Positions 7,992 through 16,820 of a stretch of DNA of 64,000 nt are shown piece after piece; within the stretch, counting starts at the first letter, position 1, and the number at the start of each line of letters is the position of its first letter. The stretch is taken from contig NZ_WSFT01000031.1 of assembly GCF_016820655.1 (NCBI RefSeq), positions 1 through 64,000 of the forward strand. Reading direction: 5' to 3'. Under the pieces are notes generated by a model that saw only the letters and a program-made list of their open reading frames with translations, searched no databases and was not told where the DNA came from. The translations under genes and the position numbers were made by a program. This DNA is from Anaeromonas frigoriresistens (lineage in GTDB: Bacteria; Bacillota; Clostridia; Tissierellales; SIT17).

Positions 7992-9533
7992 TTAATCCAA
8001 ATAAAGTATATTTCCTTCTTTAATCGTTCCAATGACTTTTATATCTTTTATTCTTTCTTTATCCACTTCTAAAGGATTTTTATCTAGTATTACAAGGTCT
8101 CCATATTTGCCCTTTTCTATTGATCCTTTGATATCATCTTCAAATACTGCATAGGCTCCATTTATGGTAAATAGCTTTATACCTTCTAATGGACTTATGG
8201 CGTATTCGGTATTAGGATGATTTACTGCGGTATGGATTCCCAATATAGGGTATATGGAGGTAACATCACTGTCAGAGCCTCCAGCTATGGTTAATCCACT
8301 ATCTAATATTTTCTTTAATGGATTGGTCTTTTTTCTTCTCTCTATTCCTAATCGTCTATCATAGAGATCTCCTTTTTCTCCCCAGTAGTATTCATAGGCA
8401 GGCTGCATTGATAGTACTATGTTTAATTTTACTGCTCTTTTTATGTCCTCATCAGATGGTATCTCAAAGTGCTCTATTCTATGACGATGATTTTCTCTTG
8501 GATAATTATCTAGTGCATATTCATAGGCAGATAGTATCTGATCTATAGCTCTATCCCCTATTGCATGGACTGTTATTTGTAGATTGTTTTTATGGGCATT
8601 TAATATAAAGTGGTTTAATTCTTCTTGGCTAAAGAATAACTGTCCCTTATTGCCTTTATCATCAGAGTATTCTTCAAAGAGAGCTGCATTTCGTGATCCA
8701 AAGGAACCATCTAAGAATATACATCCTCCTATACGATCAAGACCTTTAGCCTTTACTTTTTCCACGTCTATAGTTTGATAGAAAAGGTTCACATCTATTG
8801 GGAAGGATTTTTTATTGTCTATTATGAATTCTGCATCTCTATTATGAAAGACAAATCCCCCTTCTAATGCCCCTAGGGATGTGACTCCCTTTTTTATGGC
8901 TTGATCTATAGCTTTATATACTCCCTCTTTTCTAATTTTATCTGGGATACTATTAAGTATTTGTCCTCTTATATATGAACTAGCTTTATCTATTAATCTT
9001 CCATCGGGAAGATTCCTCTCATCCCTTATGATTCCATCTAAGTCAAAGGGGATATTCAGTCTATTAAGGGCCATAGAGTTAACTGAACTTATATGATACT
9101 CTACCCTGTTTATCCATACTGGGTGATTTGATGTACAGGCATCTAGTTCATATCTAGTGGGCATCCTTCCTTCTTTTACCCTTGTATCATCATACCCTAC
9201 CCCTCTTATTAATTCTCCCGGCGGAGTATTTTTTGCTTTTTCTGATATTATATTTTGCATCTCTGAGATGCTTTTTACTTTGCTTAAGTCCACTGAAAGA
9301 AGATTAAGTCCTGTCTGTACCAGATGTACATGACTATCATAAAATCCTGGCAGAAGGGTTTTTCCTTTAAGATCTATTGCATCTACATCTTCAGTTAGAT
9401 AGTCTTTGTATCTATCTCCCTTTCCTAAATCGAAAATCCTTCCTTGCTTGATTGCTACCCAATTTTCAATATTGTTATGTTTGTCTATTGTTATTATGTC
9501 TCCGTTGTATAATACTAAGTCTATATCTTTCAT
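7992..9533 (-). CDS. YtcJ-like metal-dependent amidohydrolase
   Basis: A 513-residue amidohydrolase-superfamily enzyme expected to hydrolyse an amide or similar bond in a small molecule; the substrate is unknown. The metal-binding H-x-H is seen in PGFYDSHVHL (His68 and His70). Further ligands lie in HAIGDRAID (about residue 317) and an Asp in the GGSDSDVTSIYP stretch near residue 440. The beta-sandwich caps at both ends (residues 1-60 and the last 50) are typical of the YtcJ group. The length is normal. It starts at ATG with AAGGAG upstream. Pairing with a SARP-like regulator suggests controlled expression. Confidence 0.9.
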   Translation of the reverse strand: MKDIDLVLYNGDIITIDKHNNIENWVAIKQGRIFDLGKGDRYKDYLTEDVDAIDLKGKTLLPGFYDSHVHLVQTGLNLLSVDLSKVKSISEMQNIISEKAKNTPPGELIRGVGYDDTRVKEGRMPTRYELDACTSNHPVWINRVEYHISSVNSMALNRLNIPFDLDGIIRDERNLPDGRLIDKASSYIRGQILNSIPDKIRKEGVYKAIDQAIKKGVTSLGALEGGFVFHNRDAEFIIDNKKSFPIDVNLFYQTIDVEKVKAKGLDRIGGCIFLDGSFGSRNAALFEEYSDDKGNKGQLFFSQEELNHFILNAHKNNLQITVHAIGDRAIDQILSAYEYALDNYPRENHRHRIEHFEIPSDEDIKRAVKLNIVLSMQPAYEYYWGEKGDLYDRRLGIERRKKTNPLKKILDSGLTIAGGSDSDVTSIYPILGIHTAVNHPNTEYAISPLEGIKLFTINGAYAVFEDDIKGSIEKGKYGDLVILDKNPLEVDKERIKDIKVIGTIKEGNILYLD

Positions 9534-9604
9534 TGGGAATCTCCTTTCCTTTTATCTATATCTATTTTATCATATTTTATGCTCTCAAGCTTATGAAAGA
9601 GTCT

Positions 9605-9631
9605 AAGATCCTTCAGCAAGTTTAGGATGAC
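9605..9631. repeat. Dispersed repeat family A, copy 2
   Basis: AAGATCCTTCAGCAAGTTTAGGATGAC differs from the other copies by only a few bases. It lies upstream of the amidohydrolase gene. Confidence 0.7.
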
Positions 9632-9650
9632 GGGGTTAGGGGCTTTTATA

Positions 9651-9689
9651 AACTATAAATCCCTTCATATAATGAAGGGATTTATAGTT
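9651..9689 (-). terminator. Long hairpin at the end of the M20 peptidase gene
   Basis: Perfect 18-bp arms (9651-9668 and 9672-9689) surround a 3-base loop and reach the peptidase stop codon. The T tract is weak, but position and stability support a terminator. Confidence 0.65.
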
Positions 9690-10900
9690 TATTTTGCTTT
9701 TAAAGTTCTTATTAAGAAGTCATATATAACTTCTGCTGTCTTTACTACACTATCAATCAATACATACTCATCATAGCTATGATAGTTCTCTCCGTTTGGA
9801 CCAAATACAAAGGTAGGTACTCCTACTCTTGTGCCTAAATAGTTGAAGTCTCCCATACTATTGAAGTAATTGATTGTACCCTTTTTGTTACTTACTTTTT
9901 CTATACTCTCTTGCATTAAATTTGTATAGATATTGTCTTCTGGTACTATATAGGGTAAGAAGGCTTCTGCTCCTTCGTTTGGTGCTTCTCTAAATTGAAT
10001 ATCTACTTTACTCTTTATATCAGCCCTATCTATGGCATCCTTTATTTCTTTTAATAGATACTCTTTATCTTCTCCTATAACTGTATGTCTAAATACGGTG
10101 AATTGGGCTTTATCTGCAACACTAGCTGCTGCTCCTCCCCCTTCACTTGCTATAATGGCTAAGGCTCCTTTTCCTAGCTTTTCATCCTCTAGTCCCTTAG
10201 CATTCTTTAGCTCTAATATTACCTTTGATGCATCCACTATAGCATTTATCCCTAGGTCTGGATCTGCTGCATGGGAGGCCTTCCCGGAAAACTTTAGGGT
10301 ATAGTTAATACCTCCTCTTGCTCCTAGGCATAGACAAGGAAAGTCTATTCCAGTGAATCCACTACTAGGTTCTGGTACTAGGGCTACATCCACATCCTTA
10401 GTATATCCATCTTCTATTAATGCATCAGTTCCTAAACCATAGGGACCTTCTTCATCAGAGACTAAGGTATATAGTATATCTCCATTAAATTCTTTCACTG
10501 TTTCTTTGAAGGCCTTAACTGCTAACATTATAGCAGTTACTCCTGATTTCATATCCAAGGATCCAAGTCCATAGAGTTTGTTTCCTTCTATGGTTGCCTT
10601 TAATGGGTCCTTTGTCCAGCCTTCACATATCTGGACTGTGTCTAAATGACCATTTAATAATACTACTGGTCCTTTACTTTTACCTTTTAACCTTCCTACC
10701 ACATTGATTCCGTGATAGTCTGTTATTTTATCTTCGTGATAGTGATGAAGTTCCGCTGGAAGCTCTTCACTTTTAAGCCAATCATGGGCAAACTTCATCA
10801 CTTTATCTTCTTTAAAATAAGGACTTTCTATCTCTATAAGTTGTGATAGTAATTCTATAACCTTATCTTCATTTATGAATTCCCTAAGATCGCTGTCCAT
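9689..10900 (-). CDS. M20-family metallopeptidase/deacylase (ArgE/DapE type)
   Basis: A 403-residue cytoplasmic zinc amidohydrolase of the M20 clan. Metal-site motifs are all present: LNGHLDTVQ (His85, Asp87), SLDMKSG (Asp116), SDEEG (Glu150 general base, Glu151) and VPEPSSG. A dimerisation domain sits between about residues 195 and 310 (ARGGINYTLKFSGKASHA). Candidates are acylated amino acids or small peptides, as in ArgE, DapE or carboxypeptidase G2; sequence alone does not decide. It begins 19 bases after nhaC and is probably co-transcribed. That suggests linked nutrient cleavage and ion exchange, which remains speculative. Confidence 0.9.
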   Translation of the reverse strand: MDSDLREFINEDKVIELLSQLIEIESPYFKEDKVMKFAHDWLKSEELPAELHHYHEDKITDYHGINVVGRLKGKSKGPVVLLNGHLDTVQICEGWTKDPLKATIEGNKLYGLGSLDMKSGVTAIMLAVKAFKETVKEFNGDILYTLVSDEEGPYGLGTDALIEDGYTKDVDVALVPEPSSGFTGIDFPCLCLGARGGINYTLKFSGKASHAADPDLGINAIVDASKVILELKNAKGLEDEKLGKGALAIIASEGGGAAASVADKAQFTVFRHTVIGEDKEYLLKEIKDAIDRADIKSKVDIQFREAPNEGAEAFLPYIVPEDNIYTNLMQESIEKVSNKKGTINYFNSMGDFNYLGTRVGVPTFVFGPNGENYHSYDEYVLIDSVVKTAEVIYDFLIRTLKAK

Positions 10901-10919
10901 TTCTTAAGCCCTCCTAATA

Positions 10920-12368
10920 TTATGCTAATTCTTTTTCTTCTGGTGTATTATAGCTAGAGATAGATTCTATATCTCCTTCTTTAAATATGAATTTACCTGT
11001 GAATGCGTATAGTATTGCAATAAGTGGTGTTAAATAAGCTAAAAATACGTAAGGTAAGTATTCTATTGTAGGTACTCCTAGGGTTCCTGCAAAGTATACT
11101 CCACATAATCCCCATGGAACTAATGGTGATGTTACTGTTGCTGAGTCTTCTGATGTTCTTGAACATACTTGAGGTAATATTCTAAGCTTTTTATATGCTG
11201 GTACTAGCATACGGCCTGGTATTATTATAGCCATATACTGACTAGCTGAGAAAAGGTTTACCGCAATACTAGATAATACGTGAGTAGTGATAAGTCCTTT
11301 TGCACTGCTTACTAATACTGCTATTTTTTCTAATATTACTTCTAATACTCTTGTCTTCTCTAATATTCCACCATAGCTAAGTCCTATAAATCCTAGGGAT
11401 ATTGTCCACATCATACTTTGTAATCCACCACGACTAAGTAGAGCATCTACAGCTTCTACTCCTGTCTCTGATACGAAACCGTAGTTCATGAATTCAAGTA
11501 ATTCTCCTACTCCAAATCCTTGGAATATTATCGCAAAGGCTGCTCCTACTAAGGATGCTATAACCATTACTGCAAGGCCTGAGACCTTCTTAACTGCTAA
11601 TATAACTACTAATACTGCTGGTAATAAAGTAACTGGATTTATCATGTAGTTAGCGTCTAATCCTGCTAGTATTGAATCTATCTGAGTACTATCTAATGCA
11701 TCTCCACTAAATCTTAGACCAATCACTGCATAAAGTACCAATGATATTATAAATGCTGGTCCTGTAGTGTATACCATACTTCTTATATGCTCAAAAAGAT
11801 TTGCTTCTGCAACTCCTGCTGCAAGGTTTGTTGAGTCAGATAATGGAGACATTTTATCTCCAAATATTGCTCCAGATATAACTGCTCCTGCTGTAAGAGC
11901 CGGTGGTATACCAAGACCAAATCCTACCCCCATAAAAGCCACACCAAATGTAGCTCCTGTAGTATATGAACTTCCTGTTGCTATTGATGATATGGAACAT
12001 ACAAAAGCAACCGTTAATAAAAATACCTTAGGTGATATAATCTTAAGTCCATAATATATTAATGTAGGAATTGTCCCTGCTGGTATCCATGTTGCTATAA
12101 GTACCCCCACTAACATCAGAATCAGCATAGGTAACATAGCTATCTTACAACCATATAGTATTCCTTCTTGTATATCATCCCAACTAAATCCTGATAAAAT
12201 AAGTAATACTGCTGCAAAAGTAGATGCTATAAGTAACGTAATGTGAGTTACATAGTCTGCCTTTAGTACAAATATCTGTACCACCATGGCAATGATTAAA
12301 AATATAATAATTGATAATGCCGCTATAAAACTAGGTCTTTTTTCTCCAGTGTCTTTAAGCTTAGCCAT
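10920..12368 (-). CDS. nhaC: NhaC-family sodium/proton antiporter
   Basis: A 482-residue integral membrane protein with about eleven predicted helices. The region around residues 170-190 contains FGDKMSPLSDSTNLAAGV, the hallmark of NhaC/MleN antiporters. The GSSYTTGATFGVAFMGVG helix also fits. Members exchange Na+ for H+ or, in the MleN branch, Na+-lactate for H+-malate; which applies cannot be told. The start is supported by an AGGGGAGTG site. A weak CodY-like sequence lies 86-100 bases upstream. Confidence 0.92.
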   Translation of the reverse strand: MAKLKDTGEKRPSFIAALSIIIFLIIAMVVQIFVLKADYVTHITLLIASTFAAVLLILSGFSWDDIQEGILYGCKIAMLPMLILMLVGVLIATWIPAGTIPTLIYYGLKIISPKVFLLTVAFVCSISSIATGSSYTTGATFGVAFMGVGFGLGIPPALTAGAVISGAIFGDKMSPLSDSTNLAAGVAEANLFEHIRSMVYTTGPAFIISLVLYAVIGLRFSGDALDSTQIDSILAGLDANYMINPVTLLPAVLVVILAVKKVSGLAVMVIASLVGAAFAIIFQGFGVGELLEFMNYGFVSETGVEAVDALLSRGGLQSMMWTISLGFIGLSYGGILEKTRVLEVILEKIAVLVSSAKGLITTHVLSSIAVNLFSASQYMAIIIPGRMLVPAYKKLRILPQVCSRTSEDSATVTSPLVPWGLCGVYFAGTLGVPTIEYLPYVFLAYLTPLIAILYAFTGKFIFKEGDIESISSYNTPEEKELA

Positions 12369-12453
12369 AACAAAATCACACTCCCCTTTTTTATTTAATT
12401 AAATATTATCATAGACTTGTGGGATGGATCGTTTTATTTTTCGTTTAATTATG

Positions 12454-12468
12454 ATTTTTCTGAATATT
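12454..12468 (-). promoter_or_regulatory. Possible CodY-like box upstream of nhaC
   Basis: ATTTTTCTGAATATT differs at two positions from the CodY consensus AATTTTCWGAAAATT. In A+T-rich DNA such matches arise by chance, so this is weak. Confidence 0.25.
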
Positions 12469-12592
12469 TTTTTAGTATAAGGGTAAACTATTGAGTTTGT
12501 TTATCCTTGTTGATTATATTAAATTTTTTAGAAGGAAAATATATGTTCATTATAGAATAGAATAAATATATCATTTTTATTAGGAGGTTTTT

Positions 12593-12925
12593 ATGGAGTT
12601 TTTTGGTTTTATGGCATTTATGGGACTAATAATGTTTAGTGACTATCCTTCTAAGGTTAAAAAGCTTGAAAAGAATGTGAAGTTATTAAATAAAAAGTTG
12701 AAAGGAGAAAATACCATGTCTAAAGTATTAAATGATTTAAAAGATAAATTATGTATTATCACTACCGATCCTCATCATTCACTAGGAAGCAAAGCACTAA
12801 ATGAAGGTACTATTACAGATGTAGATGACGAATGGGTTAAGATCACCTTTAAAGATAAGCATGAAAATACAAAGATAAAGATTATTAGAATAGATGATAT
12901 CAAAAGTATTGAAATAAAGGTTTAA
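12593..12925 (+). CDS. Small membrane-anchored protein of unknown function
   Basis: A 110-residue protein on the plus strand with a strong AGGAGG site eight bases before ATG. Residues 1-17 are hydrophobic and could be a membrane anchor or signal. A basic amphipathic helix follows (KKLEKNVKLLNKKLK). The C-terminal 65 residues look like a small beta-barrel domain (ITDVDDEWVKITFKDK...IIRIDDIKSIEI). I recall similar short proteins in other Firmicutes but no function. It is flanked by nhaC (divergent) and a repeat-rich gap, and it is one of only three plus-strand genes. Confidence 0.75.
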   Translation: MEFFGFMAFMGLIMFSDYPSKVKKLEKNVKLLNKKLKGENTMSKVLNDLKDKLCIITTDPHHSLGSKALNEGTITDVDDEWVKITFKDKHENTKIKIIRIDDIKSIEIKV

Positions 12926-12932
12926 TTTTATA

Positions 12933-12974
12933 TCTGTGATTCTAAAGGGAGTGAAGAACCTTAAAAGAAGGCTG
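12933..12974. repeat. Dispersed repeat family A, copy 3 (left half, degenerate)
   Basis: TGATTCTAAAGGGAGTGAAG followed by AACCTTAAAAGAAGGCTG matches the GTCATTCTGAATGGAGTG... half of family A with several changes. Confidence 0.5.
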
Positions 12975-13129
12975 TGCTAGTTTTAGTTTTTGATATGATT
13001 TAAGTATGGTCTGATTTATCATAATATAGCCAGCATTTTAATTATGACAAACTCAAGGAGAAAAAATAAAAAAGGATAGAATGCAAAATGCAATATATCC
13101 TAGTAATATCAATGGTTATGTTGATTTTT

Positions 13130-13168
13130 GTCAGTTTGTCATAATTATTATTGTGACAAACTCAGGGG
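13130..13168. repeat. Family C palindromic repeat (GACAAACTC type)
   Basis: GTTTGTCA and TGACAAAC are inverted around an A+T core, followed by CTCAGGGGG. Related single arms lie at 13044-13054, 14171-14185, 15395-15410 and 15992-16009. Confidence 0.55.
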
Positions 13169-13240
13169 GTTATTTTAGTTCGTAGTTTATAAATAATACG
13201 ACATAAGCCTCATAAGATACCACTCATTTTTCGTATATCT

Positions 13241-14113
13241 CTAACCAGCTGAAACATTGTATCCACGAGAAATGTACCCTTCTAAAATTTGCTCCCTTGG
13301 AATAGATAGTCTATTATCAAATCTTTCATAATTGGGAGCGATAGTAAGTTTAATATTATTGAACTTTATTGGTAAGCCTGCACTATTATAAAAACTTTGA
13401 CCTGTTTGCAGTTGAAAATGCAAATGTGGCTCTGTTGAGTTTCCTGTATTTCCACACTTTGCAATAATATCTCCCCTTGAAATACTATCTCCAACCTTTA
13501 CAGTTATGCTATCCTTTTTCAAGTGAGCAAAGGTACTATATTCCTTTTCAGAGTGTTTTATAACAATGTAGTTTCCAGCAATATGAGATGATTTTGAAAA
13601 AAACTTCCCGTTTTTAAATATCAAACTGTCCTTTGCTTCATTTGATATTTCAACTACTATACCATCGGCTGGAGCTAAAATATTTTTGTCATAACAGTAA
13701 TAGCTTTCACATTGATTAAATTCATTTCGATAAGATTTTCCTTCTTCATCTAAGATAATAAAATCATAAGCATATCGTTGAGTTGGAATATTCCAAGAAT
13801 GTGAAAAATCTTTCGTATAACAACCATTTACAACTACCCACTTTCCTTCAAAAGGTAATGTATATTCAATTTCACTTTTGTAGTTGAATACAGAGGGAAC
13901 TTCATTTCCAAACTTTTTATTTACTTTAAATATACCAATCCTTTGCAAAACTGAACATTTAAAAACCGAGAAATTTAAAGCTATTTCTACAAATGCAAAT
14001 AGTCCAAACAAGCAAAGCAGTTGGAAAATCATTAAATCGCTAAAAAAAGTTGCTACTAAACTAACTACACCTATATATTTTGCCGTTTTAGAAAACTGAT
14101 ATAAATAGTACAT
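13241..14113 (-). CDS. Membrane-anchored M23 (LytM-type) metallopeptidase-like protein
   Basis: A 290-residue protein with two hydrophobic segments in the first 55 residues, then an extracellular-looking LytM domain. The HxH zinc motif is present in NSTEPHLHFQ near residue 231. The upstream ligand region reads FSHSWNIPTQRYAYDF, where the His and Asp are more widely spaced than in classical lysostaphin-type H-x3-D. Family members cleave peptidoglycan cross-bridges or act as scaffolds; activity here is uncertain. The start has an AAGGGG site. It lies within the repeat-rich accessory stretch. Confidence 0.8.
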   Translation of the reverse strand: MYYLYQFSKTAKYIGVVSLVATFFSDLMIFQLLCLFGLFAFVEIALNFSVFKCSVLQRIGIFKVNKKFGNEVPSVFNYKSEIEYTLPFEGKWVVVNGCYTKDFSHSWNIPTQRYAYDFIILDEEGKSYRNEFNQCESYYCYDKNILAPADGIVVEISNEAKDSLIFKNGKFFSKSSHIAGNYIVIKHSEKEYSTFAHLKKDSITVKVGDSISRGDIIAKCGNTGNSTEPHLHFQLQTGQSFYNSAGLPIKFNNIKLTIAPNYERFDNRLSIPREQILEGYISRGYNVSAG

Positions 14114-14193
14114 AATAACCCCTTTCTATATTTATCAAAAATAAATAATCTTCACTTCGCATTTTTCTAATATTGTGACAAACTGAAATGAGT

Positions 14194-14664
14194 TCATTTA
14201 TTATTCTCTATTGAAGTATATATTTCTTCTATTTTTTCAATATCAAAATCTTCATCTGTAATAAAATATTTTTTATGAGATTTTTTCATATTATGCTTTA
14301 TAGTTGAAGTTTCATACATTACATCCATTAATTTACCATTTATATGTATACTTAACCATTCACCACTTTCATTAGTTAAATAAATAAAGTAAGTATCACT
14401 CGTTCCTTCTAAATCAGTATTAAAATACTTTTCCTTCACTTCTATATCCTTTAAATAAGAGGTTAGTTTATCTAATGAATTAGTGTCTGTTGCTTCTTTA
14501 GTTCTGCCCTCTCCATAAATCTCCATACGAATAAATTTATCCTTATATTCATATTTACTATAAATAACTTCTTCAACCCTTCCCTTTTCTGGATAATTAT
14601 TTATGATAATTACTATAACTAGAATTAATAGTATTACTATAACACCCAAAAAACTTTTTTTCAT
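14194..14664 (-). CDS. Small membrane-anchored protein, paralogue of the 26.7-27.2 kb gene
   Basis: A 156-residue protein with one N-terminal hydrophobic segment (about residues 5-23). The rest is hydrophilic, probably outside the membrane. I do not recognise a family. Its C-terminus (ITDEDFDIEKIEEIYTS) is nearly identical in pattern to the 152-residue protein at 26704-27162, as are the anchor and a KGRVEEVIYSKYEY-like strand. The two are clearly paralogues about 12 kb apart. The gene is preceded by a duplicated 114-bp module and family A repeats. Confidence 0.75.
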   Translation of the reverse strand: MKKSFLGVIVILLILVIVIIINNYPEKGRVEEVIYSKYEYKDKFIRMEIYGEGRTKEATDTNSLDKLTSYLKDIEVKEKYFNTDLEGTSDTYFIYLTNESGEWLSIHINGKLMDVMYETSTIKHNMKKSHKKYFITDEDFDIEKIEEIYTSIENNK

Positions 14665-14746
14665 ACAATCCCCCTTTATAAATGGTATTTTATATACAGG
14701 TTATAATTAATATTGTACCATATTTTTACATATTTAAGTAGGATAA

Positions 14747-14860
14747 AGTATGGTTTTGAAGTAAAAATTACGTTTAGACACAAAAGAGTTTTTATATGAA
14801 AATCAGCACTTAAGTATAGTATATACTAAAAGAAAGATCCTTCGCCGGGCTCAGGATGAC
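14747..14860. repeat. Duplicated 114-bp module, copy 1 (ends in family A)
   Basis: It aligns without gaps to 16673-16786. Shared blocks include GAGTTTTTATATGAAAATCA/AAGTTTTTATATGAAAATCA and ACTAAAAGAAAGATCCTTCG. Its right end is family A copy 4 (14834-14860). Confidence 0.8.
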
Positions 14861-14900
14861 GGTTCTCCAGGTATTGTGGGGAATCCTAAAGTCTGTATCT

Positions 14901-14930
14901 GTCATTCTCAACAGAGTAAGAATCTTAAAA
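14901..14930. repeat. Family A left half
   Basis: GTCATTCTCAACAGAGTAAG followed by AATCTTAAAA matches the left half of the family A unit. Confidence 0.65.
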
Positions 14931-15041
14931 GAAGGCTGCGGTAGGTTTAATTTGTTATAATGAATATTAAATAAAACTGAAACTACTAAGCAATTTCCAG
15001 TTTCGTAGTTCATTATATGTTTTTCTATCATAAAAAAATTT

Positions 15042-15337
15042 TTATTTGGATGTATATTTAGGGTCAATAAATAATGATCCTATAAGTTGGATTATAGGAA
15101 AATTTATTATAGTAAGGTAAAAATAAATAGGATTTAATATAAGATCTTCATTTAGAGATATGTTCCAAAGAAAAATTCCCATTATAATGAGCATAGTATA
15201 ACTAAATAAATAATAATATTTATTATTTATTTTAACATCTTTCTTAATATTAGGGGGTCTCTTTCTTCCTATAAATTAATAATTCCATAAAACCCTAAAA
15301 TTATAGTTATGATAGACATAATCTTTAAAAAATTCAT
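15042..15337 (-). pseudogene. Frameshifted small membrane-protein gene
   Basis: An AGGAGG site precedes ATG at 15337. The frame then reads a hydrophobic start (MNFLKIMSIITIILGFYG) and stops at a TAG after 22 codons. In the next frame the reading continues for about 75 codons from GRKRPPNIKKDV through two hydrophobic segments to a TAA at 15044-15042. The second frame has its own stop just before the junction, so the shift must lie within a few bases of 15270. A one-base indel explains it. The original product was about 97 residues with perhaps three membrane segments, family unknown. Confidence 0.6.
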
Positions 15338-15465
15338 AATAGCCCTCCTATAAAAATATAAAGATGTACTAGTGATCTACAATATTTTAAAAACACTCTC
15401 AATTTGTCATGATGGTACTTTTGTAATATTCAGTTATGAATAATTTAATATTAAAAAATATATTT

Positions 15466-15918
15466 TTATTTGTTCTTTTCCATTTTATTGTTATTAGAAA
15501 TAATACCTATATTAACTAATAAAAATATCCATACTACTGTAAATCCAAACATACTATAATGAAATATCGTAATAGGAGGTTCTACGTCCCATGTTATCCC
15601 TAAATTAATCAATAGAATACTTAATATGATAGATAAAATTATATTATTTCTATTCTTTTTTGTATATGATTTCTCTTTATTGTATTTATATAAAGGCTTT
15701 AGTGATGGAAATAAATAGCTAAATATCGGATATTTAAACTTTTTGATATATTCAATTACAATCAGTCCAAAGCTTGTAATACCTAGTAGTATAAAAAATA
15801 TGCTCATTCCTAATGGAAAATATAAAAGTGTATAGTAAATAATCATAAATAAGAGTAATAAAACATTAATATAGATCAATTGCTTTCTTCTAAGTTTATT
15901 TAGCCTTTCTTTATTCAT
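15466..15918 (-). CDS. Small four-helix membrane protein of unknown function
   Basis: A 150-residue protein with four clear hydrophobic segments (about residues 14-34, 36-57, 90-108 and 117-140) and basic loops (RRKQLIY, KKFKYPIF, KKNRNN). I recognise no motif. It stands next to the broken small membrane gene in the same direction, and the two may once have formed a pair. The gene is A+T-rich like its neighbours, and family C repeat arms lie on both sides. Confidence 0.65.
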   Translation of the reverse strand: MNKERLNKLRRKQLIYINVLLLLFMIIYYTLLYFPLGMSIFFILLGITSFGLIVIEYIKKFKYPIFSYLFPSLKPLYKYNKEKSYTKKNRNNIILSIILSILLINLGITWDVEPPITIFHYSMFGFTVVWIFLLVNIGIISNNNKMEKNK

Positions 15919-16087
15919 ATCACTTCCACCTTTCAGTTTATAAACCTATTATGCTTATTTTCCCATATATGATAACTCATAACTATTAAACACACTGAGC
16001 TTGTCATAATGATACTTAAGTCAAACTCAATTTGAAATTATTATTACACAGTTTATAAAGAATGGGGAGTTACAATAAAGTTCTACT

Positions 16088-16516
16088 TTATTGTAACTCC
16101 CATATCATTGAATACTCAGTTTCCTTAGTTTCATCATTTTCTCTTTCTCGTTCTATTTTAAATCCATGTTTCTTATAGAATTTTACCGCTTTTAAATTTT
16201 TGGCATAAACATCTAATTTTAAAATCGGATAATATTCCTTACATTTTTTAATCAAGCTACTCCCTATTCCATTAGCCTGGTATTGAGTATCAATAAATAA
16301 TCCTGCAATATATGATTTTTCCATAATCCCTATGAATCCTCTTATTTCGCCATCTTCTTCATAAACAAAAACAGTAGACTCTGGCAAAACTTTCTTTACA
16401 AAATCATACTTTGACTTCCAATAATCTTCAGAAATAAAATCATGCGCAATAATATTTGTTTCAAGCCAAATTTTCATTATACTATCTATTTTAGATATGT
16501 CTAATTCTTTTATCAT
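16088..16516 (-). CDS. GNAT-family N-acetyltransferase (YjaB-like)
   Basis: A 142-residue cytoplasmic acetyltransferase. The acetyl-CoA-binding signature appears as YQANGIGSSLIKKC (Q/R-x-x-G-x-G/A), preceded by AGLFIDTQ. The LDVYAKNLKAVKFYKKHGFK block is the classic final GNAT motif. The N-terminal WLETNIIAHDFISEDYW resembles the start of E. coli YjaB. The substrate is unknown. It stands alone in the accessory stretch. Confidence 0.88.
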   Translation of the reverse strand: MIKELDISKIDSIMKIWLETNIIAHDFISEDYWKSKYDFVKKVLPESTVFVYEEDGEIRGFIGIMEKSYIAGLFIDTQYQANGIGSSLIKKCKEYYPILKLDVYAKNLKAVKFYKKHGFKIERERENDETKETEYSMIWELQ

Positions 16517-16818
16517 TATATATACTCCTTATTTGTCAAATATTTTAATCCTTATTTCGTATTTTTCTATAACTACGTATCTAAATTTAAACTTCTATAT
16601 ATAACCATTAAATTCCTTTAATTTATATTTTACCATATTTGCTATTTGTTGTTGTGCTCTAAAATGAAATAATGTATAGTTTCGAAGTGAAAATTACATT
16701 TTAACTCAAAAAAGTTTTTATATGAAAATCAACAATTAACGATAACAGAGACTAAAAGAAAGATCCTTCGACGGGCTCAGGATGACAAAAAAGTAAAGGA
16801 GACCAGGTTGGTCTCTTT
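16517..16818. other. 302-base gap with duplicated module and terminator
   Basis: No gene. It holds copy 2 of the 114-bp module and the terminator of the AEC transporter gene. Confidence 0.6.
16673..16786. repeat. Duplicated 114-bp module, copy 2 (ends in family A)
   Basis: Ungapped relative of 14747-14860. The right end (16760-16786) is family A, AGATCCTTCGACGGGCTC and AGGATGAC. Confidence 0.8.
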
Positions 16819-16820
16819 TT
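16799..16820 (-). terminator. Terminator after the AEC transporter gene
   Basis: The stem GAGACCA/TGGTCTC with a GGT loop touches the stop codon of the transporter gene. It is flanked by an A run on the left and a T run on the right, so it could stop transcription from either side. Confidence 0.7.

Larger units (their letters stand above)
12926..13240. other. 315-base gap with repeats only
   Basis: No gene seen. It holds a degenerate family A half (12933-12974) and two family C copies (13044-13054, 13130-13168). Confidence 0.6.
14665..15041. other. 377-base repeat-filled gap
   Basis: No real gene. It contains one copy of a duplicated 114-bp module (14747-14860) and a second family A half (14901-14930). 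An open frame across it encodes only repeat-derived residues. Confidence 0.65.

Noticed and set aside
14810-15067. 85-codon open frame on the minus strand
   Set aside because: It runs through family A repeats and encodes the repeat-derived peptide ILSPAKDL. It has no ribosome site and overlaps the broken membrane gene.
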